Source: Streptomyces sp. NBC_01446
GTDB taxonomy: Bacteria; Actinomycetota; Actinomycetes; Streptomycetales; Streptomycetaceae
Assembly: GCF_026340095.1 (NCBI RefSeq)
Contig: NZ_JAPEPO010000001.1
Location: forward strand, 620,001 to 684,000
DNA: 64,000 bases
Reading direction: 5' to 3'
Below are positions 9,024-18,108 of this stretch, in pieces. The notes under the pieces were generated by a model that saw only the letters and a list, made by a program, of their open reading frames with translations, was not told the origin of the DNA and did no database searches. Every line of letters starts with the position of its first letter. Positions within the stretch are counted from its first letter, which is position 1. Made by a program: the position numbers and the translations under genes.

Positions 9024-9860
9024 TCAGCTCAAGGGGACCACTCCCTTGCCGGCGAGGGCCTCGGCGAGGCGGTGCGAGTCGCCGGTGGTGGTGACGAGGT
9101 GAGCGTGGTGCATGAGGCGGTCGGTGCTGGCGCCCGCGAGGGTCTTCGGCATGATCGTGTCGAAGCCTGAAGGGTGAATGTTGCTGGTCACCGCGATGGA
9201 ACGACGCTCGTAGGCGGCATCGATGATGCGGTAGAACGCCTCGGCGGCGTCCTCGCCGACCGGCAGCAGTCCGATGTCATCAATGACGATCAAATCGGCC
9301 CGGCAGATCCGGGCGACGGTGCGGGCGGTGGATCCGTCGACCTTCGACTTGCCGATGGCGGCGCTGAGCGTCTCCAGGGTGAACCAGGAGACCCGCAGGT
9401 CCTTCTCGATCGCGGCCTGGGCGAGTCCCTCGGTGAAGTGACTTTTCCCTGTGCCGCTCGGGCCGGCGATCACCAGGTTCTCGGCGCGGCCGATCCATTC
9501 CAGGGTGATCAGCGAGTTCTGGGTGGGTTCGGGGATGGTGGAGTCCTCGGCCCGCCAGGAGCCCAGGGTCTTGCCCGTGGGGAAGTTCGCCGAGTGGCGT
9601 CGCAGCCGCCGGGTGGCCGCGTCGCGGCCGGTGACCTCTTCGGCGATCAGCAGTCGCAGGACCTCGGCCGGGTCCCAGCGTTGAGCGCGGGCGGTGGCCA
9701 GCACGTCGGGGGCTGCTTTGCGCATATAGGGCAGGCGCATGCGGCGCATGAGTTTGTCGAGCTCCTCGGGGATGGCGGGCGGGTTGGGAAAACTCATGGA
9801 GGTGCCGTTCTCGTGGGTGATGTGCAGCCAGAAAGTGGTGTGGGGCGGGGAGTTGGTCAC
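9024..9860 (-). CDS. istB: IS21 helper ATPase IstB
   Basis: A 278-residue AAA+ ATPase with Walker A GPSGTGKSH near residues 133-141 and Walker B DLIVIDDIGLLP near 189-200. The C-terminal arginine-rich ATPase segment SIAVTSNIHPSGFD is as in other IstB proteins. It overlaps istA by 4 bases (ATGA). IstB assembles on target DNA and activates the IstA transposase. Family start is usually nearer MSFPNPPAIPEEL (residue 22), an in-frame ATG, so the first 21 residues may not be translated. Confidence 0.93.
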   Translation of the reverse strand: MTNSPPHTTFWLHITHENGTSMSFPNPPAIPEELDKLMRRMRLPYMRKAAPDVLATARAQRWDPAEVLRLLIAEEVTGRDAATRRLRRHSANFPTGKTLGSWRAEDSTIPEPTQNSLITLEWIGRAENLVIAGPSGTGKSHFTEGLAQAAIEKDLRVSWFTLETLSAAIGKSKVDGSTARTVARICRADLIVIDDIGLLPVGEDAAEAFYRIIDAAYERRSIAVTSNIHPSGFDTIMPKTLAGASTDRLMHHAHLVTTTGDSHRLAEALAGKGVVPLS

Positions 9861-11356
9861 TTCCCCAGGGCCTGCCAGCCGATGGTTCCGTTCTGGACGG
9901 AGTGGGCCTCGTCGGCGCGGACGACCTCGCCGGCTGGCTTACTGTCCGCGATGTGTCCCAGGATCGAGAGCAGGTCGCCGTCGGCGAAGCGCCCGGCCGT
10001 GGCCGCAAGTCCCAGGGCCTGGTCGACCCGGTCGTTGCCCAGGACGGTGGCCAGCTCGACCGCGCGGACCATCTTGGCGCGGATGCGGGTGGCGCCGGCG
10101 GGTCCGGCTTCCTTGAGCCAGCGTCCCGCGCCGGGGCCTATGGCCACGAACGCGATCTCGGCTTCCGAGCGTGGTTGCAGTCTGGGCTGGTGGACGCTGC
10201 GGCCGTCGGGATGGTCGGGGTAGTGCTCGTCGATGATCTGCGGAACACCCGGGGTGGAAAGCTGGTGGCGCCAAATCTCCGACAGATCGCCGGAGTTGGT
10301 GCGGGCGGTGATGGACAGTTCCTCGCCGACCACCCGGCACCACACCCTCACGCCGGTATAGCCGGGCGGGGTCGAGTAACGCACCGAGTTGAAGCTGATG
10401 GTGCGGTCGGAGCCGACCAGTCTCTCTTCGCCCAGCGCGAGCGCGAGCGGCTCGCTGGGCAGGACGTGCAAAGTCGTGCGTTCGATGTCCAGGCGGTCGG
10501 CGGGTATCTGCCCGCTCGCCCGGTGACGGCGCGAGTTCACCGTGTCGCACCAGGTCAGGCAGGCATCGGCAAGCTCGGCGAACGAGTCGTAGGCGGGAAG
10601 AAGGTTCGCGTCCGTGGGCACCAGGTCAGCCTTCGCGATGCGGACCGTGGCCTCCGCGCCGCCCTTCGATTCGGGGTCGTATGGCACGCAACTGACCACC
10701 TGGCAGCCGTAATGCCGGCCGGCGGCGACCATCTGCGGGTGCCGCACCGGGATCCCGGCGATGTGCTCGACGGTGACCGTCTTTGCGTTGTCCGTCAGTA
10801 CGTATGTCGGTGCCCCGCCGATCCGGCGCAACGTGGTGTCCAGGCAGGCCACCAGCGTGCCCAGGGTGCAGTCCCAGACCGGGATCACCACTCGGAACCG
10901 GGACCAGGACAGCCATGCGCAGAACAGCCAGGTCCGCCGGCCGCCGATGCGCGGACCCTCGCCCCAGTCGAACTGCAGCCACCGGCCCGGCTCGGGAATC
11001 CACGGCCGGTAGGTGCGGCGCTTGCCCGCCTTCCAGGCCGTCTTCGCCGCGTTCACCGCCCGCCTCGTCGAGCGCGCGCTGCCCCGGTAGCCCATCTTCA
11101 CCAGCTTTTCGTGGACCACGTCGGCGCGGATCGTCGCCTTCGACTGCTCGACCCACTCCTTGACCTTCTCCAGGAACGCATCGATCATCTTCGGCCGCGG
11201 CTCTCGCTCATAAGGATTTCGCCCGCTGGCGCGGGCCTCGACATACCGCTTGACCGTCTTCGGATCGTGTCCCGCCAAGGTCGCCGCCGACCAGACCGTC
11301 CCGGTCAGGTAGTACGCCTCAAGGATTTCCATGATCTCTCTGTCAGACTTCGTCAC
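9857..11356 (-). CDS. istA: IS21 transposase IstA
   Basis: The DDE transposase starts with a helix-turn-helix (TWSAATLAGHDPKTVKRYV-type region). Catalytic motifs are QFDWGEG (D), VLTDNAKT (D) and SKGGAEATV (E), followed by a C-terminal mu-type beta domain (RYSTPPGYTGVRVW). I prefer the GTG at 11356 (MTKSDREIMEILEAYYL), which follows AGAGGTCCT. An ATG at 11389 in frame would add 11 residues. Length of 499 residues is normal. Both catalytic and helper genes look intact, so the element may be mobile. Confidence 0.92.
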   Translation of the reverse strand: MTKSDREIMEILEAYYLTGTVWSAATLAGHDPKTVKRYVEARASGRNPYEREPRPKMIDAFLEKVKEWVEQSKATIRADVVHEKLVKMGYRGSARSTRRAVNAAKTAWKAGKRRTYRPWIPEPGRWLQFDWGEGPRIGGRRTWLFCAWLSWSRFRVVIPVWDCTLGTLVACLDTTLRRIGGAPTYVLTDNAKTVTVEHIAGIPVRHPQMVAAGRHYGCQVVSCVPYDPESKGGAEATVRIAKADLVPTDANLLPAYDSFAELADACLTWCDTVNSRRHRASGQIPADRLDIERTTLHVLPSEPLALALGEERLVGSDRTISFNSVRYSTPPGYTGVRVWCRVVGEELSITARTNSGDLSEIWRHQLSTPGVPQIIDEHYPDHPDGRSVHQPRLQPRSEAEIAFVAIGPGAGRWLKEAGPAGATRIRAKMVRAVELATVLGNDRVDQALGLAATAGRFADGDLLSILGHIADSKPAGEVVRADEAHSVQNGTIGWQALGK

Positions 11357-11649
11357 AGGACCTCTCCGACCGACTGCTGATGCTCGCAAACACCAGCAAA
11401 CCGGACGGAGGGGTCTCCTTCAGATAAGGCAGCGATCAGGAACACCACAGGTCAGACGGCCATCCACCTGGATTTCCGGTGGCCATCCACCTGGACTCAA
11501 CTGGCCGCACACCTGGACTTTGCCACGGCCGCCGTCACTTGCATCACTACGCGCCGTCCGGGGCTTCCATGTGACCGCGCATTGAGTACGCGAAGTCGCC
11601 ACTGAACCCTCAGCACCACCAGACGGGACAACCGTCCTCTGATCTTGGG

Positions 11650-11817
11650 AAGTTGAAGTTATCCGAGTGTGTGCGCCGCGATCCTCGCGCGTGGCCCGAC
11701 GCACGTGATCCCGGCCCGTGGGAGGAGATCCGCGAGGCGTTCGAGCGCCGGTGCTGGCTGCAATACATGCCGCACGCCAGGGCGATCGAGGTACGCGAGA
11801 TCGACTGGATCGGGTGA
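11650..11817 (+). other. Unrecognised coding fragment
   Basis: An open frame from 11650 to a TGA at 11815 gives WEEIREAFERRCWLQYMP and AIEVREIDWIG. Composition is protein-like and the strong third-position GC fits coding, but there is no start codon and no family that I recognise. It lies just past the IS21 and SUKH remnant, so it is probably the tail of a gene lost to rearrangement. The next 240 bases up to the tetR-type gene show nothing. Confidence 0.3.
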
Positions 11818-12057
11818 GAAGGTCGCGACCTGGGCCGTGCTCCGAGTCGCGCCCTAGGTCGTCGGGTGCGGTGGTTGCGACCGCCCTCGTATGTCTTCTG
11901 ACCTGGGAGACATGGGGTGCAGCAAAGAGGCTGCGGGATGCCGACTACTTACCTGGAACCCACTCTGCGCATTAGCTGCTGGTGTGCAGAGGAGGAAGCC
12001 GCCAGGCCCGAATACCTGAGGGCCCTCGGACGCCCACGACCGAGCCAGGCCCTGTCT

Positions 12058-12681
12058 TCAAATTGCCGCTTGCCTCACGAGTCCGGCCGGGGCCCCGGCG
12101 CCGCGCAGCAGGGTGTCCACGACGCGGGTGGCGAGCGCGTCCGCGTCGCCGCCTCCCGCTCCCTCCTTGGCCGCCTCGTGGATGAGGGCGTAGTAGACGC
12201 GCCGGGTCCAGTCGAGGTCGATGTCAGGGCGGAGTACGCCCGCCTCCTGGGCACGGCGGAACAGCTGGACGCAGGTGGCCCGGACCTCGGCGTGGATGCG
12301 GGCCGCCTCGGGGTGGGCGTCCTCGGCCGCGCGATTCATGGCGAACGACCAGTCGGTCTTCACGCGGAGGACGTTGGCAGTGACCTGGTAGAGGGCGACG
12401 AGCGGCGGGGCGGCGTCCGGGCGGGCGGTGCCGACGGCGTCCGCGAACTGGCGGGCGGCCCAGCCGGTGAGCTCGTCCAGGAGTGCCTCGCGGGTGGCGA
12501 ACCGGCGGTGGACCGTGGTCCGGGCGACGCCGGCGGCCCGGGCGAGCTGCTCCATGGTCGCCGCCGGGTTGGTGGCCAGAACGCGCTCGGCCGCTTCCAG
12601 GATCGTCTGCACGGTCCGTTCGGTGTCGGCCCGGAGGGGCCGTTTCGCCTGTTGTTCCGTCTGCTGCTTCTGCGCCGTCAC
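12058..12681 (-). CDS. TetR/AcrR-family transcriptional regulator
   Basis: This 207-residue protein has an N-terminal TetR helix-turn-helix (ILEAAERVLATNP, then TMEQLARAAGVARTTVHRRF and ATREALLDEL) followed by an all-helical ligand domain. The start is a GTG at 12681 with only a weak ribosome site. It is divergent from an aldo/keto reductase gene, with a strong palindrome between them at 12721. The usual logic of such pairs is repression of both genes until a ligand binds. Ligand unknown. Confidence 0.9.
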   Translation of the reverse strand: MTAQKQQTEQQAKRPLRADTERTVQTILEAAERVLATNPAATMEQLARAAGVARTTVHRRFATREALLDELTGWAARQFADAVGTARPDAAPPLVALYQVTANVLRVKTDWSFAMNRAAEDAHPEAARIHAEVRATCVQLFRRAQEAGVLRPDIDLDWTRRVYYALIHEAAKEGAGGGDADALATRVVDTLLRGAGAPAGLVRQAAI

Positions 12682-12720
12682 ACCGACACGCTACACCCGC
12701 ACTCCGATTAGGCAACTACT

Positions 12721-12738
12721 TGCAACATCGGTGTTGCA
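12721..12738. promoter_or_regulatory. TetR-type operator palindrome
   Basis: TGCAACATCGGTGTTGCA is a perfect inverted repeat with 7-base arms and a 4-base centre, placed 40 bases upstream of the tetR-type start and 82 bases before the reductase. Two further bases on each side nearly continue the symmetry. GCAACT also occurs at 12713 and 12771. It is the best candidate binding site for the adjacent TetR protein. Confidence 0.65.
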
Positions 12739-12819
12739 TGTCATAACTTCATGGCGTCAGATAGGTAGCAACTTCGCACCCCGTCCGCGGGGAGAGGCGA
12801 CATCAAGGAGCGGTGAGTG

Positions 12820-13866
12820 ATGCAGTACAGGAAGCTGGGCCGCACCGGCATATCGGTCAGCAAGTTCGCGCTGGGCACGCTGCGTCTGGGGGCGTGGGGG
12901 AACACGGATCACGACGATGCGGCCCGGCTGATCCACACGGCCCTGGACGCCGGGATCAACCTCATCGACACCGCCGACCAATACTCGGGCGGCGAGGCCG
13001 AGGAGATCGTGGGCAAGGCCATCCGCGACCGCCGCGACGAGGTCGCGCTCGCGACCAAGGGGCACTTTCCCGTCCGCTTCAAGGACGAGGACCCCAACCG
13101 GCAGGGAAACTCCCGCCGTTGGCTCACCAAGGCTGTCGACGACAGCCTGCGCCGTCTGGGCACCGACCGCATCGACCTCTACCAGGTACACCGCCCGGAC
13201 CCGAGTACGGACATCGACGAGACGCTCTCGGTCCTGTCCGACCTGGTGCGCGCGGGCAAGATCATGGCGATCGGGACCTCGGACTTCCCCGCCGAACAGC
13301 TCGTCGAGGCCCAGTGGACCGCCGACCGCCGCAACCACATCCCCTTCCGCACCGAGCAGCCCCCCTACTCCATCTTCGTGCGCGGCATTGAGGCGAACGT
13401 GCTGCCCACCGCGCAGAAGTACGGGCTCGGCGTGCTGACCTGGAGTCCACTCAACAGCGGCTGGCTGACCGGACGGTTCCGCCGCGGCGAGCCAATCGAG
13501 ATGAACGGATTCCGGCAGGCGGTCGCCCACAAGTTCAACCTCGACCTGCCGGGCAATCAGCGCAAACTCGATGCCGTCGAGCGCCTGTCGGCCTTGGCCG
13601 ACGAGGCGGGAACCTCCCTGACGCGCCTGGCGCTCGCCTTCGCGTCGACCCACCCGGGCGTCACCTCGGTGATCCTCGGCGCCCGCACGGTCGAGCAACT
13701 CACCGACCAGCTCGCCGCCGCCGAGGTCCGGCTCGACGACGAGATCCTCGACCGCATCGACGAGATCGTCGCCCCCGGCGTCACACTCAATCCCGCGGAC
13801 AGCGACTACAGGCGCCCAGCCCTGACCGACCCCGAGCAACGCCGCAGGCTCGCCCACCACCGCTGA
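12820..13866 (+). CDS. Aldo/keto reductase
   Basis: This 348-residue protein has the AKR (beta/alpha)8 pattern. It begins MQYRKLGRTGISVSKFALGT; the catalytic tetrad region shows NLIDTADQYSGGEAEE (Asp and Tyr), LATKGHFP (Lys) and LYQVHRPD (His). The C-terminal SVILGARTVEQLTDQL segment is the NADPH-binding part. The ATG at 12820 follows AAGGAG at 12805 with good spacing; a GTG three bases earlier is possible. It would reduce carbonyls with NADPH. Likely controlled by the divergent TetR protein. Confidence 0.9.
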   Translation: MQYRKLGRTGISVSKFALGTLRLGAWGNTDHDDAARLIHTALDAGINLIDTADQYSGGEAEEIVGKAIRDRRDEVALATKGHFPVRFKDEDPNRQGNSRRWLTKAVDDSLRRLGTDRIDLYQVHRPDPSTDIDETLSVLSDLVRAGKIMAIGTSDFPAEQLVEAQWTADRRNHIPFRTEQPPYSIFVRGIEANVLPTAQKYGLGVLTWSPLNSGWLTGRFRRGEPIEMNGFRQAVAHKFNLDLPGNQRKLDAVERLSALADEAGTSLTRLALAFASTHPGVTSVILGARTVEQLTDQLAAAEVRLDDEILDRIDEIVAPGVTLNPADSDYRRPALTDPEQRRRLAHHR

Positions 13867-13919
13867 CGGCGGCCCGCTCGCGATGAGTTCCTGCGGCACA
13901 CCCTGGAGCAGACTACGAT

Positions 13920-13939
13920 CCTTCAAATGATCTTGAAGG
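13920..13939. repeat. Short inverted repeat at the edge of an IS graveyard
   Basis: CCTTCAA at 13920-13926 and TTGAAGG at 13933-13939 form a 7-base stem 50 bases after the reductase stop. It may be a weak terminator for that gene or the worn end of one of the IS fragments that follow. Confidence 0.35.
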
Positions 13940-13974
13940 GTGGATCACGGTCGGATGATACGTCGTCATGAACT

Positions 13975-14196
13975 GTCCCATGAGGATTGACAGTTCGGCC
14001 GCTGCCGCCTGAGTCCCTGCGGGGGGCGGAAGCGGGTGGCCGACCGAACCGTGCTCAACGGGATCGTGTGGAAGTTCCGGACGGGCACAGCCTGGCGGGA
14101 TGCGCCTGAGCGGTATGACCCATGGGCCACGCTGCACACCCGCTTTCGCCGGTGGGCTCCGGACGGCACCTTCGAGCGGATGCTCGAGACCGCCCC
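13975..14196 (+). pseudogene. IS5-family transposase N-terminal fragment
   Basis: The frame gives PLLPPESLRGG, then VADRTVLNGIVWKFRTGTAW, RDAPERYDPWATLHTRFRRW and DGTFERML. This is the conserved N-terminal block of IS5-type transposases. No catalytic Asp follows: after about 14196 the sequence switches to an unrelated fragment on the other strand. Confidence 0.75.
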
Positions 14197-14204
14197 CAGG
14201 TCGG

Positions 14205-14440
14205 GGCGGCCACGGCTCGTCGGGCACCTGGCAGGACCAGCCGTTGCGCACCAGCAACTTGCGCACGCCCTGAATCGTGTAGGCCAGGTGGAAACGCCGC
14301 CCGATCACCATCTTGACCCACGCTAGCGTCCACCGCTGGTCCTCCCAGCCGTGCGCGGGCGGCCCCTTGGCCTGCTCCGCCTCCAGTTGCGCGAACTGTG
14401 CCTCGTGAAGAATGCAGCCGAAACCACGCTCAGGGACCAC
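14205..14440 (-). pseudogene. Winged-helix (IS630-type) transposase N-terminal fragment
   Basis: The minus frame reads LEAEQAKGPPAHGWEDQRWT, VIGRRFHLAYTIQGVRKLL and RNGWSCQVP, the winged helix-turn-helix that precedes the catalytic domain in IS630-type transposases. The catalytic part is missing because the frame meets the IS5 fragment near 14205. No function expected. Confidence 0.7.
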
Positions 14441-14556
14441 CGCTCAGGACTCACTGAGCTCTCCCTCCCTGGACAACCAAGCCCGGTAACTCTAGGGCCG
14501 CGAGGCGCCGTCGCGGCCGGCATTGCTGACCTTCGTGACAGGGCCAATCACGAGCA

Positions 14557-15961
14557 ATGCTCAAGATCTGTGGATCGCTCCTGGGAGGGCATGCGGAGGG
14601 CGTACCTTCCCGGGTGATCGATCGAAGGTCACCGAGCAGACCGGTGTAGCAGCACCGGTCGGGAGGGTACGCCCGTGCTTACCGCAGTGAACAACGAGGA
14701 CTCGCCGCGAGACGGCTCCCTGATCGACGGCATCGTCCGGGAGGGCGCGCGGCGGATGCTGGCCGCCGCGCTTGAGGCCGAAGTCGACGCCTACATTGTC
14801 GAGTTGGCCCACGAGAAGGACGATCGTGGCCGCCGCCTAGTGGTACGCAATGGCCACCACCAGCCCCGCACCGTGGCCACCGCCGCCGGCGCGATCGAGG
14901 TGGTCGCCCCACGTGTCAACGACAAGCGCACCGATGAGGCGACCGGTGAGCGCAAGCGGTTCTCCTCCGCCATCCTGCCGCCGTGGTGCCGCAAGTCACC
15001 CACGATCGCCGAGGTGCTGCCCCTGCTCTACTTGCACGGACTGTCCACCGGCGACTTCGCCCCCGCCCTGGAGCAGTTCCTTGGCTCGGCGGCCGGACTG
15101 TCGGCCCCGAAGGTCAACCGGCTGACCGCCCAGTGGCAGGACGACCACCGCGACTTCGCCCGCCGCGACTTGTCCGCCAGCGACTACGTCTACCTGTGGG
15201 CCGACGGCATCCACCTACGCATACGCCTGGAACAGGCCCGCTCCTGCGTGCTGGTGATGATCGGCGTGCGCGCCGACGGCACCAAGGAGCTGATCGCCCT
15301 CGCGGAGGGCTACCGGGAGTCGACGGCCTCCTGGGCTGACCTGCTGCGTGACTGCGTCCGTCGAGGCATGCGCGCGCCTGCCCTTGCCGTCGGCGACGGC
15401 GCGCTGGGGTTCTGGAAGGCCCTCGCAGAGGTATTCCCCGAGGCTGACCAGCAAAGATGCTGGTTTCACAAGATCGCCAACGTGCTCGGTGCGCTCCCGA
15501 AGTCCGCCCACCCCGGGGCGAAGAAGGCGCTGGCCGAGATCTGGAACGCCGAGGACAAGGACCACGCCCGCAAGGCCGTTGCCGCGTTCGAGGCGGCCTA
15601 CGGCGCGAAGTTCCCCAAGGCGGTGGGCAAGGTCACCGACGACGCCGAGGAGCTACTGGCCTTCTACGACTTCCCCGCCGAGCACTGGATCCACCTGCGC
15701 ACGACAAATCCCATCGAATCAACCTTCGCCACGGTGCGGCTTCGGACCAAGGTCACCAAGGGTGCCGGCAGCGCGGCGGCGGCGCTGGCGATGGTCTTCA
15801 AGCTGATCGAGTCGGCTCAGGCCCGCTGGCGGGCGGTCAACGCACCCCACCTCGTCGCCCTCGTGCGAGCCGGCGCCTGCTTCGAACGCGGCAAGTTGGT
15901 CGAACGACCAGAGGCTATCGCAGCCTGATCAGACGTCACCCGAACCACACGTCTTGACAAT
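14557..15961 (+). mobile_element. IS256-family insertion sequence
   Basis: One transposase gene is bracketed by imperfect inverted ends: 14557-14577 (core CTCAAGATCTGTGG) and 15941-15961 (inverse, core GTCAAGACGTGTGG), matching at about 15 of 21 positions. I could not see a convincing 8-9 bp target duplication. The same end motif recurs at 16715, 17623 and 18686, beyond the element. Confidence 0.75.
14675..15928 (+). CDS. IS256-family (mutator-type) transposase
   Basis: This 417-residue transposase has the DDE residues in YLWADGIHLR (D), AVGDGALGFWKAL (D) and TTNPIESTFATVR (E), with the C/HxxH-like RCWFHKIANVL between them, as in IS256. The N-terminal VRNGHHQPRTVATAAG is also typical. GTG at 14675 follows GGGAGGG. 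All motifs are present, so it may be active and could act in trans on the extra end copies downstream. Confidence 0.92.
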   Translation: MLTAVNNEDSPRDGSLIDGIVREGARRMLAAALEAEVDAYIVELAHEKDDRGRRLVVRNGHHQPRTVATAAGAIEVVAPRVNDKRTDEATGERKRFSSAILPPWCRKSPTIAEVLPLLYLHGLSTGDFAPALEQFLGSAAGLSAPKVNRLTAQWQDDHRDFARRDLSASDYVYLWADGIHLRIRLEQARSCVLVMIGVRADGTKELIALAEGYRESTASWADLLRDCVRRGMRAPALAVGDGALGFWKALAEVFPEADQQRCWFHKIANVLGALPKSAHPGAKKALAEIWNAEDKDHARKAVAAFEAAYGAKFPKAVGKVTDDAEELLAFYDFPAEHWIHLRTTNPIESTFATVRLRTKVTKGAGSAAAALAMVFKLIESAQARWRAVNAPHLVALVRAGACFERGKLVERPEAIAA

Positions 15962-16118
15962 AACGTAGTGGAAGAGGCAACACGGCAACGGTGATCAGTG
16001 CTTCCAGCTCTTACGGTCAGCGGTGCCGGGTCATGTCTCGGTAACTGGCACCAGCGGGCCCGGGTATTCATCACCTGCGATCATCAAGCAATACCAGTCG
16101 AAGAAGAAGGGGCGCACG

Positions 16119-16673
16119 ATGTCGCCACGGTTGCGTGTAGCAGGTCCCGACGACGCCGAAAAGGTAGCGATGCTGCACGCCGACAGCTGGCGCCGGAACT
16201 ACCGCGGCGCCTATGCCGATTCATACCTGGACGGCGACATCCTCACCGACAGGTTGGCCGTGTGGTCTTCGCGGCTCGCCGCCCCGGCCAAGGGTATGAC
16301 GGTCATCGCCGAGGATCAGGCCGGGCTGGCGGGCTTCGTGCACGTCGTCTTCGACGACGATGATCGATGGGGCAGCCTCATCGACAACCTGCACGTCTCC
16401 CACGACCGTCAGCGCACCGGTGTGGGCAGGGTATTGCTCGCCCGCGCAGGCGAGTCCATCGCCGGACAGGCGACTGGCAAATCCATGTATCTGTGGGTAC
16501 AGGAACAGAACACCTCTGCTCAGCAGTTCTACCGGGCTATGAACGGCACCTGCGTTGAAAAAGCGCCGATTTCGCCCCCTGGCGGCGTGCCATCCCGGCT
16601 GAACGGGACCCCCAACAAGCTCCGCTTCACCTGGCCCGACACCTTCACGCTGGCCTGCACCACCGGCCACTGA
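16119..16673 (+). CDS. GNAT-family N-acetyltransferase
   Basis: This 184-residue acetyltransferase begins RLRVAGPDDAEKVAMLHADSW. Motif A is IDNLHVSHDRQRTGVGRVLL, with the acetyl-CoA loop RTGVGR, and motif B is YLWVQEQNTSAQQFYRAMNG. I start at ATG 16119, preceded by AGAAGG; the frame is open further upstream but the extra residues are unlike the family. It lies between the right end of the IS256 element and another copy of that end at 16715, so it looks like a passenger gene. Substrate unknown. Confidence 0.85.
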   Translation: MSPRLRVAGPDDAEKVAMLHADSWRRNYRGAYADSYLDGDILTDRLAVWSSRLAAPAKGMTVIAEDQAGLAGFVHVVFDDDDRWGSLIDNLHVSHDRQRTGVGRVLLARAGESIAGQATGKSMYLWVQEQNTSAQQFYRAMNGTCVEKAPISPPGGVPSRLNGTPNKLRFTWPDTFTLACTTGH

Positions 16674-16714
16674 ACTCTTCGGAGTCCGAACCAGCGGATC
16701 AAGCCACGATCACT

Positions 16715-16735
16715 GATCCACAGGTCTTGACAATA
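16715..16735 (-). repeat. Extra copy of the IS256-type end motif
   Basis: Read on the minus strand the core is TTGTCAAGACCTGTGGATC. It matches the IS256 right end at 15942-15962 in 19 of 21 positions and has the same orientation, but no second transposase precedes it. Together with the true ends it brackets the GNAT gene. Confidence 0.7.
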
Positions 16736-16852
16736 TCTCGCCAATCACGTGAGTCGGGACAACCGCCCTCGCACTGCACGGCTCCGCGCCCAGGCGCCGG
16801 GTCCAAGAGCCGATCGAATTCCGACAGCAGGGCTATCCCTCGACCGGCCGGT

Positions 16853-17314
16853 TCACGGGGTCTCCTCGAACAGACTGACGCCCTTCTCGGTGGCCAGGGC
16901 TTGCAGTTTCTCGGCGTCGTCGGCGGGGACGCACACGAACGCCCGAAGCCCCTCGTCCCCGCGGCGCAGAATGTAGCTGGCGAGGCTGTCGGTCATCTGA
17001 TTGCCGTCCTTGTCGTAGAAGAGCCACCGGACACGGACGAGGAAGATCGTGTCACTGAGCTGATCATGGCTCAGGCGCTCGTATCCGACGGAGGCCAGGC
17101 CGAGCTTGCGGTACAGGGGGTAGGACTGCTCCAGCCCGCTGGCCATGGCTTCCCGGGACTCCAGCACGCCGGCACCCTGCTGGTCGTTGAGGATCATGCC
17201 CGGGCTTCCCCACAGGTCGGCCGCTGCCTGGGCATCGTAGGAGGTGAGGGTGCCGGCGTAGCGGGCGAGGTAGTCGTCGATGTCGGCTTCGATGTCGGCT
17301 TCGATGTCGTTCAT
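16853..17314 (-). CDS. NTF2/SnoaL-like fold protein
   Basis: This 153-residue protein shows the NTF2-like pattern: a helix (IDDYLARYAGTLTSYDAQAA), GSPGMILNDQQG, then strands with VRVRWLFYDKDGNQMTD and SYILRRGDEGLRAFVCVP. The start ATG at 17314 is at the head of a tandem 12-base repeat that encodes IEADIEADID. The reading frame is open further upstream without family likeness. Such folds are used by small enzymes, immunity proteins or binding proteins; the role here is unknown. Confidence 0.6.
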   Translation of the reverse strand: MNDIEADIEADIDDYLARYAGTLTSYDAQAAADLWGSPGMILNDQQGAGVLESREAMASGLEQSYPLYRKLGLASVGYERLSHDQLSDTIFLVRVRWLFYDKDGNQMTDSLASYILRRGDEGLRAFVCVPADDAEKLQALATEKGVSLFEETP

Positions 17315-17622
17315 AACACCCACCGTAGGCGCGAACCCCGTCAAGGCCGTGGCCGGTGACGGTCGGCACCGGCCAGACCTCAAGATCACGAACTGGCGGC
17401 TTTTGGCTCCCCTCGGCGCTACGCCCCGAGTGCCCGTCACGCCTGCTTTTCCGTACCAGAGTTTGTGTCGTCTGCATCCGGTATATGTGAGCGGTGGCGG
17501 CCACGGAGAAGCGCGGTGCGCAACAACCGATCGGTTCCTGGCGAGACAGGGCCACAGGGCGATTGTCCTACGGCCCGATTCGGTCGCGTTCGGGAAGGGT
17601 GTTGAGCTGGCGGTCAGCGAGT

Positions 17623-17643
17623 AATAGTCACGATCTGTGGATC
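17623..17643 (+). repeat. Left copy of the IS256-type end motif
   Basis: Core GTCACGATCTGTGGATC in the plus orientation. With the inverted copy at 18686-18706 it brackets two small genes. Similarity between this pair extends outward (shared AGTAAT and GGT-AGC), so they look like two ends of one unit without a transposase. Confidence 0.7.
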
Positions 17644-17712
17644 TGGTTCTTCAGCATCTGCCGTGTGGGGCGTCGAGGCGCCCTGTCGAAATGTCCGACG
17701 GATCGACGTACC

Positions 17713-18108
17713 GTGATCGCCGTGACCCATGCTGACCTCGAACGCAACAAGGCCACGGCAACGGCGTTCTACGATCTGATGTTTAACGAGTGTCGCCCGG
17801 CGGAGGCCCTGGAGAGGTACGCGGGTGCGACCTATATCCAGCACAACCCGCATGTGGCTGATGGCAAGCAGGCATTCGTCGACTACTTCGAGCGGATGGC
17901 AGCCGAGTACCCGGGCAAGCGCGTGGCGTTCAAGCGTGTCCTCGCCGAGGGTGACCATGTTGTCCTGCACTGCCATCAGGTATGGCCGGACGAGGAGTAC
18001 GCCGGCATCGACATCTTCCGCTTCGACGTGGACGGAAAGATCGTCGAGCACTGGGACGTGCTTCAGGTCATGCCCCCCACGTCCGAGAACGACAACACGA
18101 TGTTCTGA
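17713..18108 (+). CDS. SnoaL-like (NTF2 superfamily) protein
   Basis: The 131-residue protein contains [51 protein letters not shown] and [12 protein letters not shown]. These are the usual features of SnoaL-like putative cyclases or isomerases that appear as small stand-alone genes in actinomycetes. GTG starts are possible at 17713 or 17722; neither has a strong ribosome site. The gene lies inside the 17623-18706 unit bounded by IS256-type ends. Confidence 0.8.
   Translation: MIAVTHADLERNKATATAFYDLMFNECRPAEALERYAGATYIQHNPHVADGKQAFVDYFERMAAEYPGKRVAFKRVLAEGDHVVLHCHQVWPDEEYAGIDIFRFDVDGKIVEHWDVLQVMPPTSENDNTMF

Larger units (their letters stand above)
8920..11537 (-). mobile_element. IS21-family insertion sequence, complete, with 5-bp target duplication
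   Basis: The element carries istA and istB on the minus strand. Its ends, read inward, begin TGTCAACGG (8920) and TGACGGCGG (inverse of 11529-11537). Each end carries three imperfect copies of a 14-base unit CCAGGTGGATGGCC-like, spaced 22-23 bases apart: 8941-8954, 8964-8977, 8987-9000 and, inverted, 11458-11471, 11481-11494, 11503-11516. Such multiple subterminal repeats are typical of IS21. CTTGC flanks both sides (8915-8919, 11538-11542). Confidence 0.9.

Noticed and set aside
14440..14556. Search for a target duplication around the IS256 element
   Set aside because: Flanking bases at 14549-14556 and 15962-15970 do not match, so no duplication is claimed.
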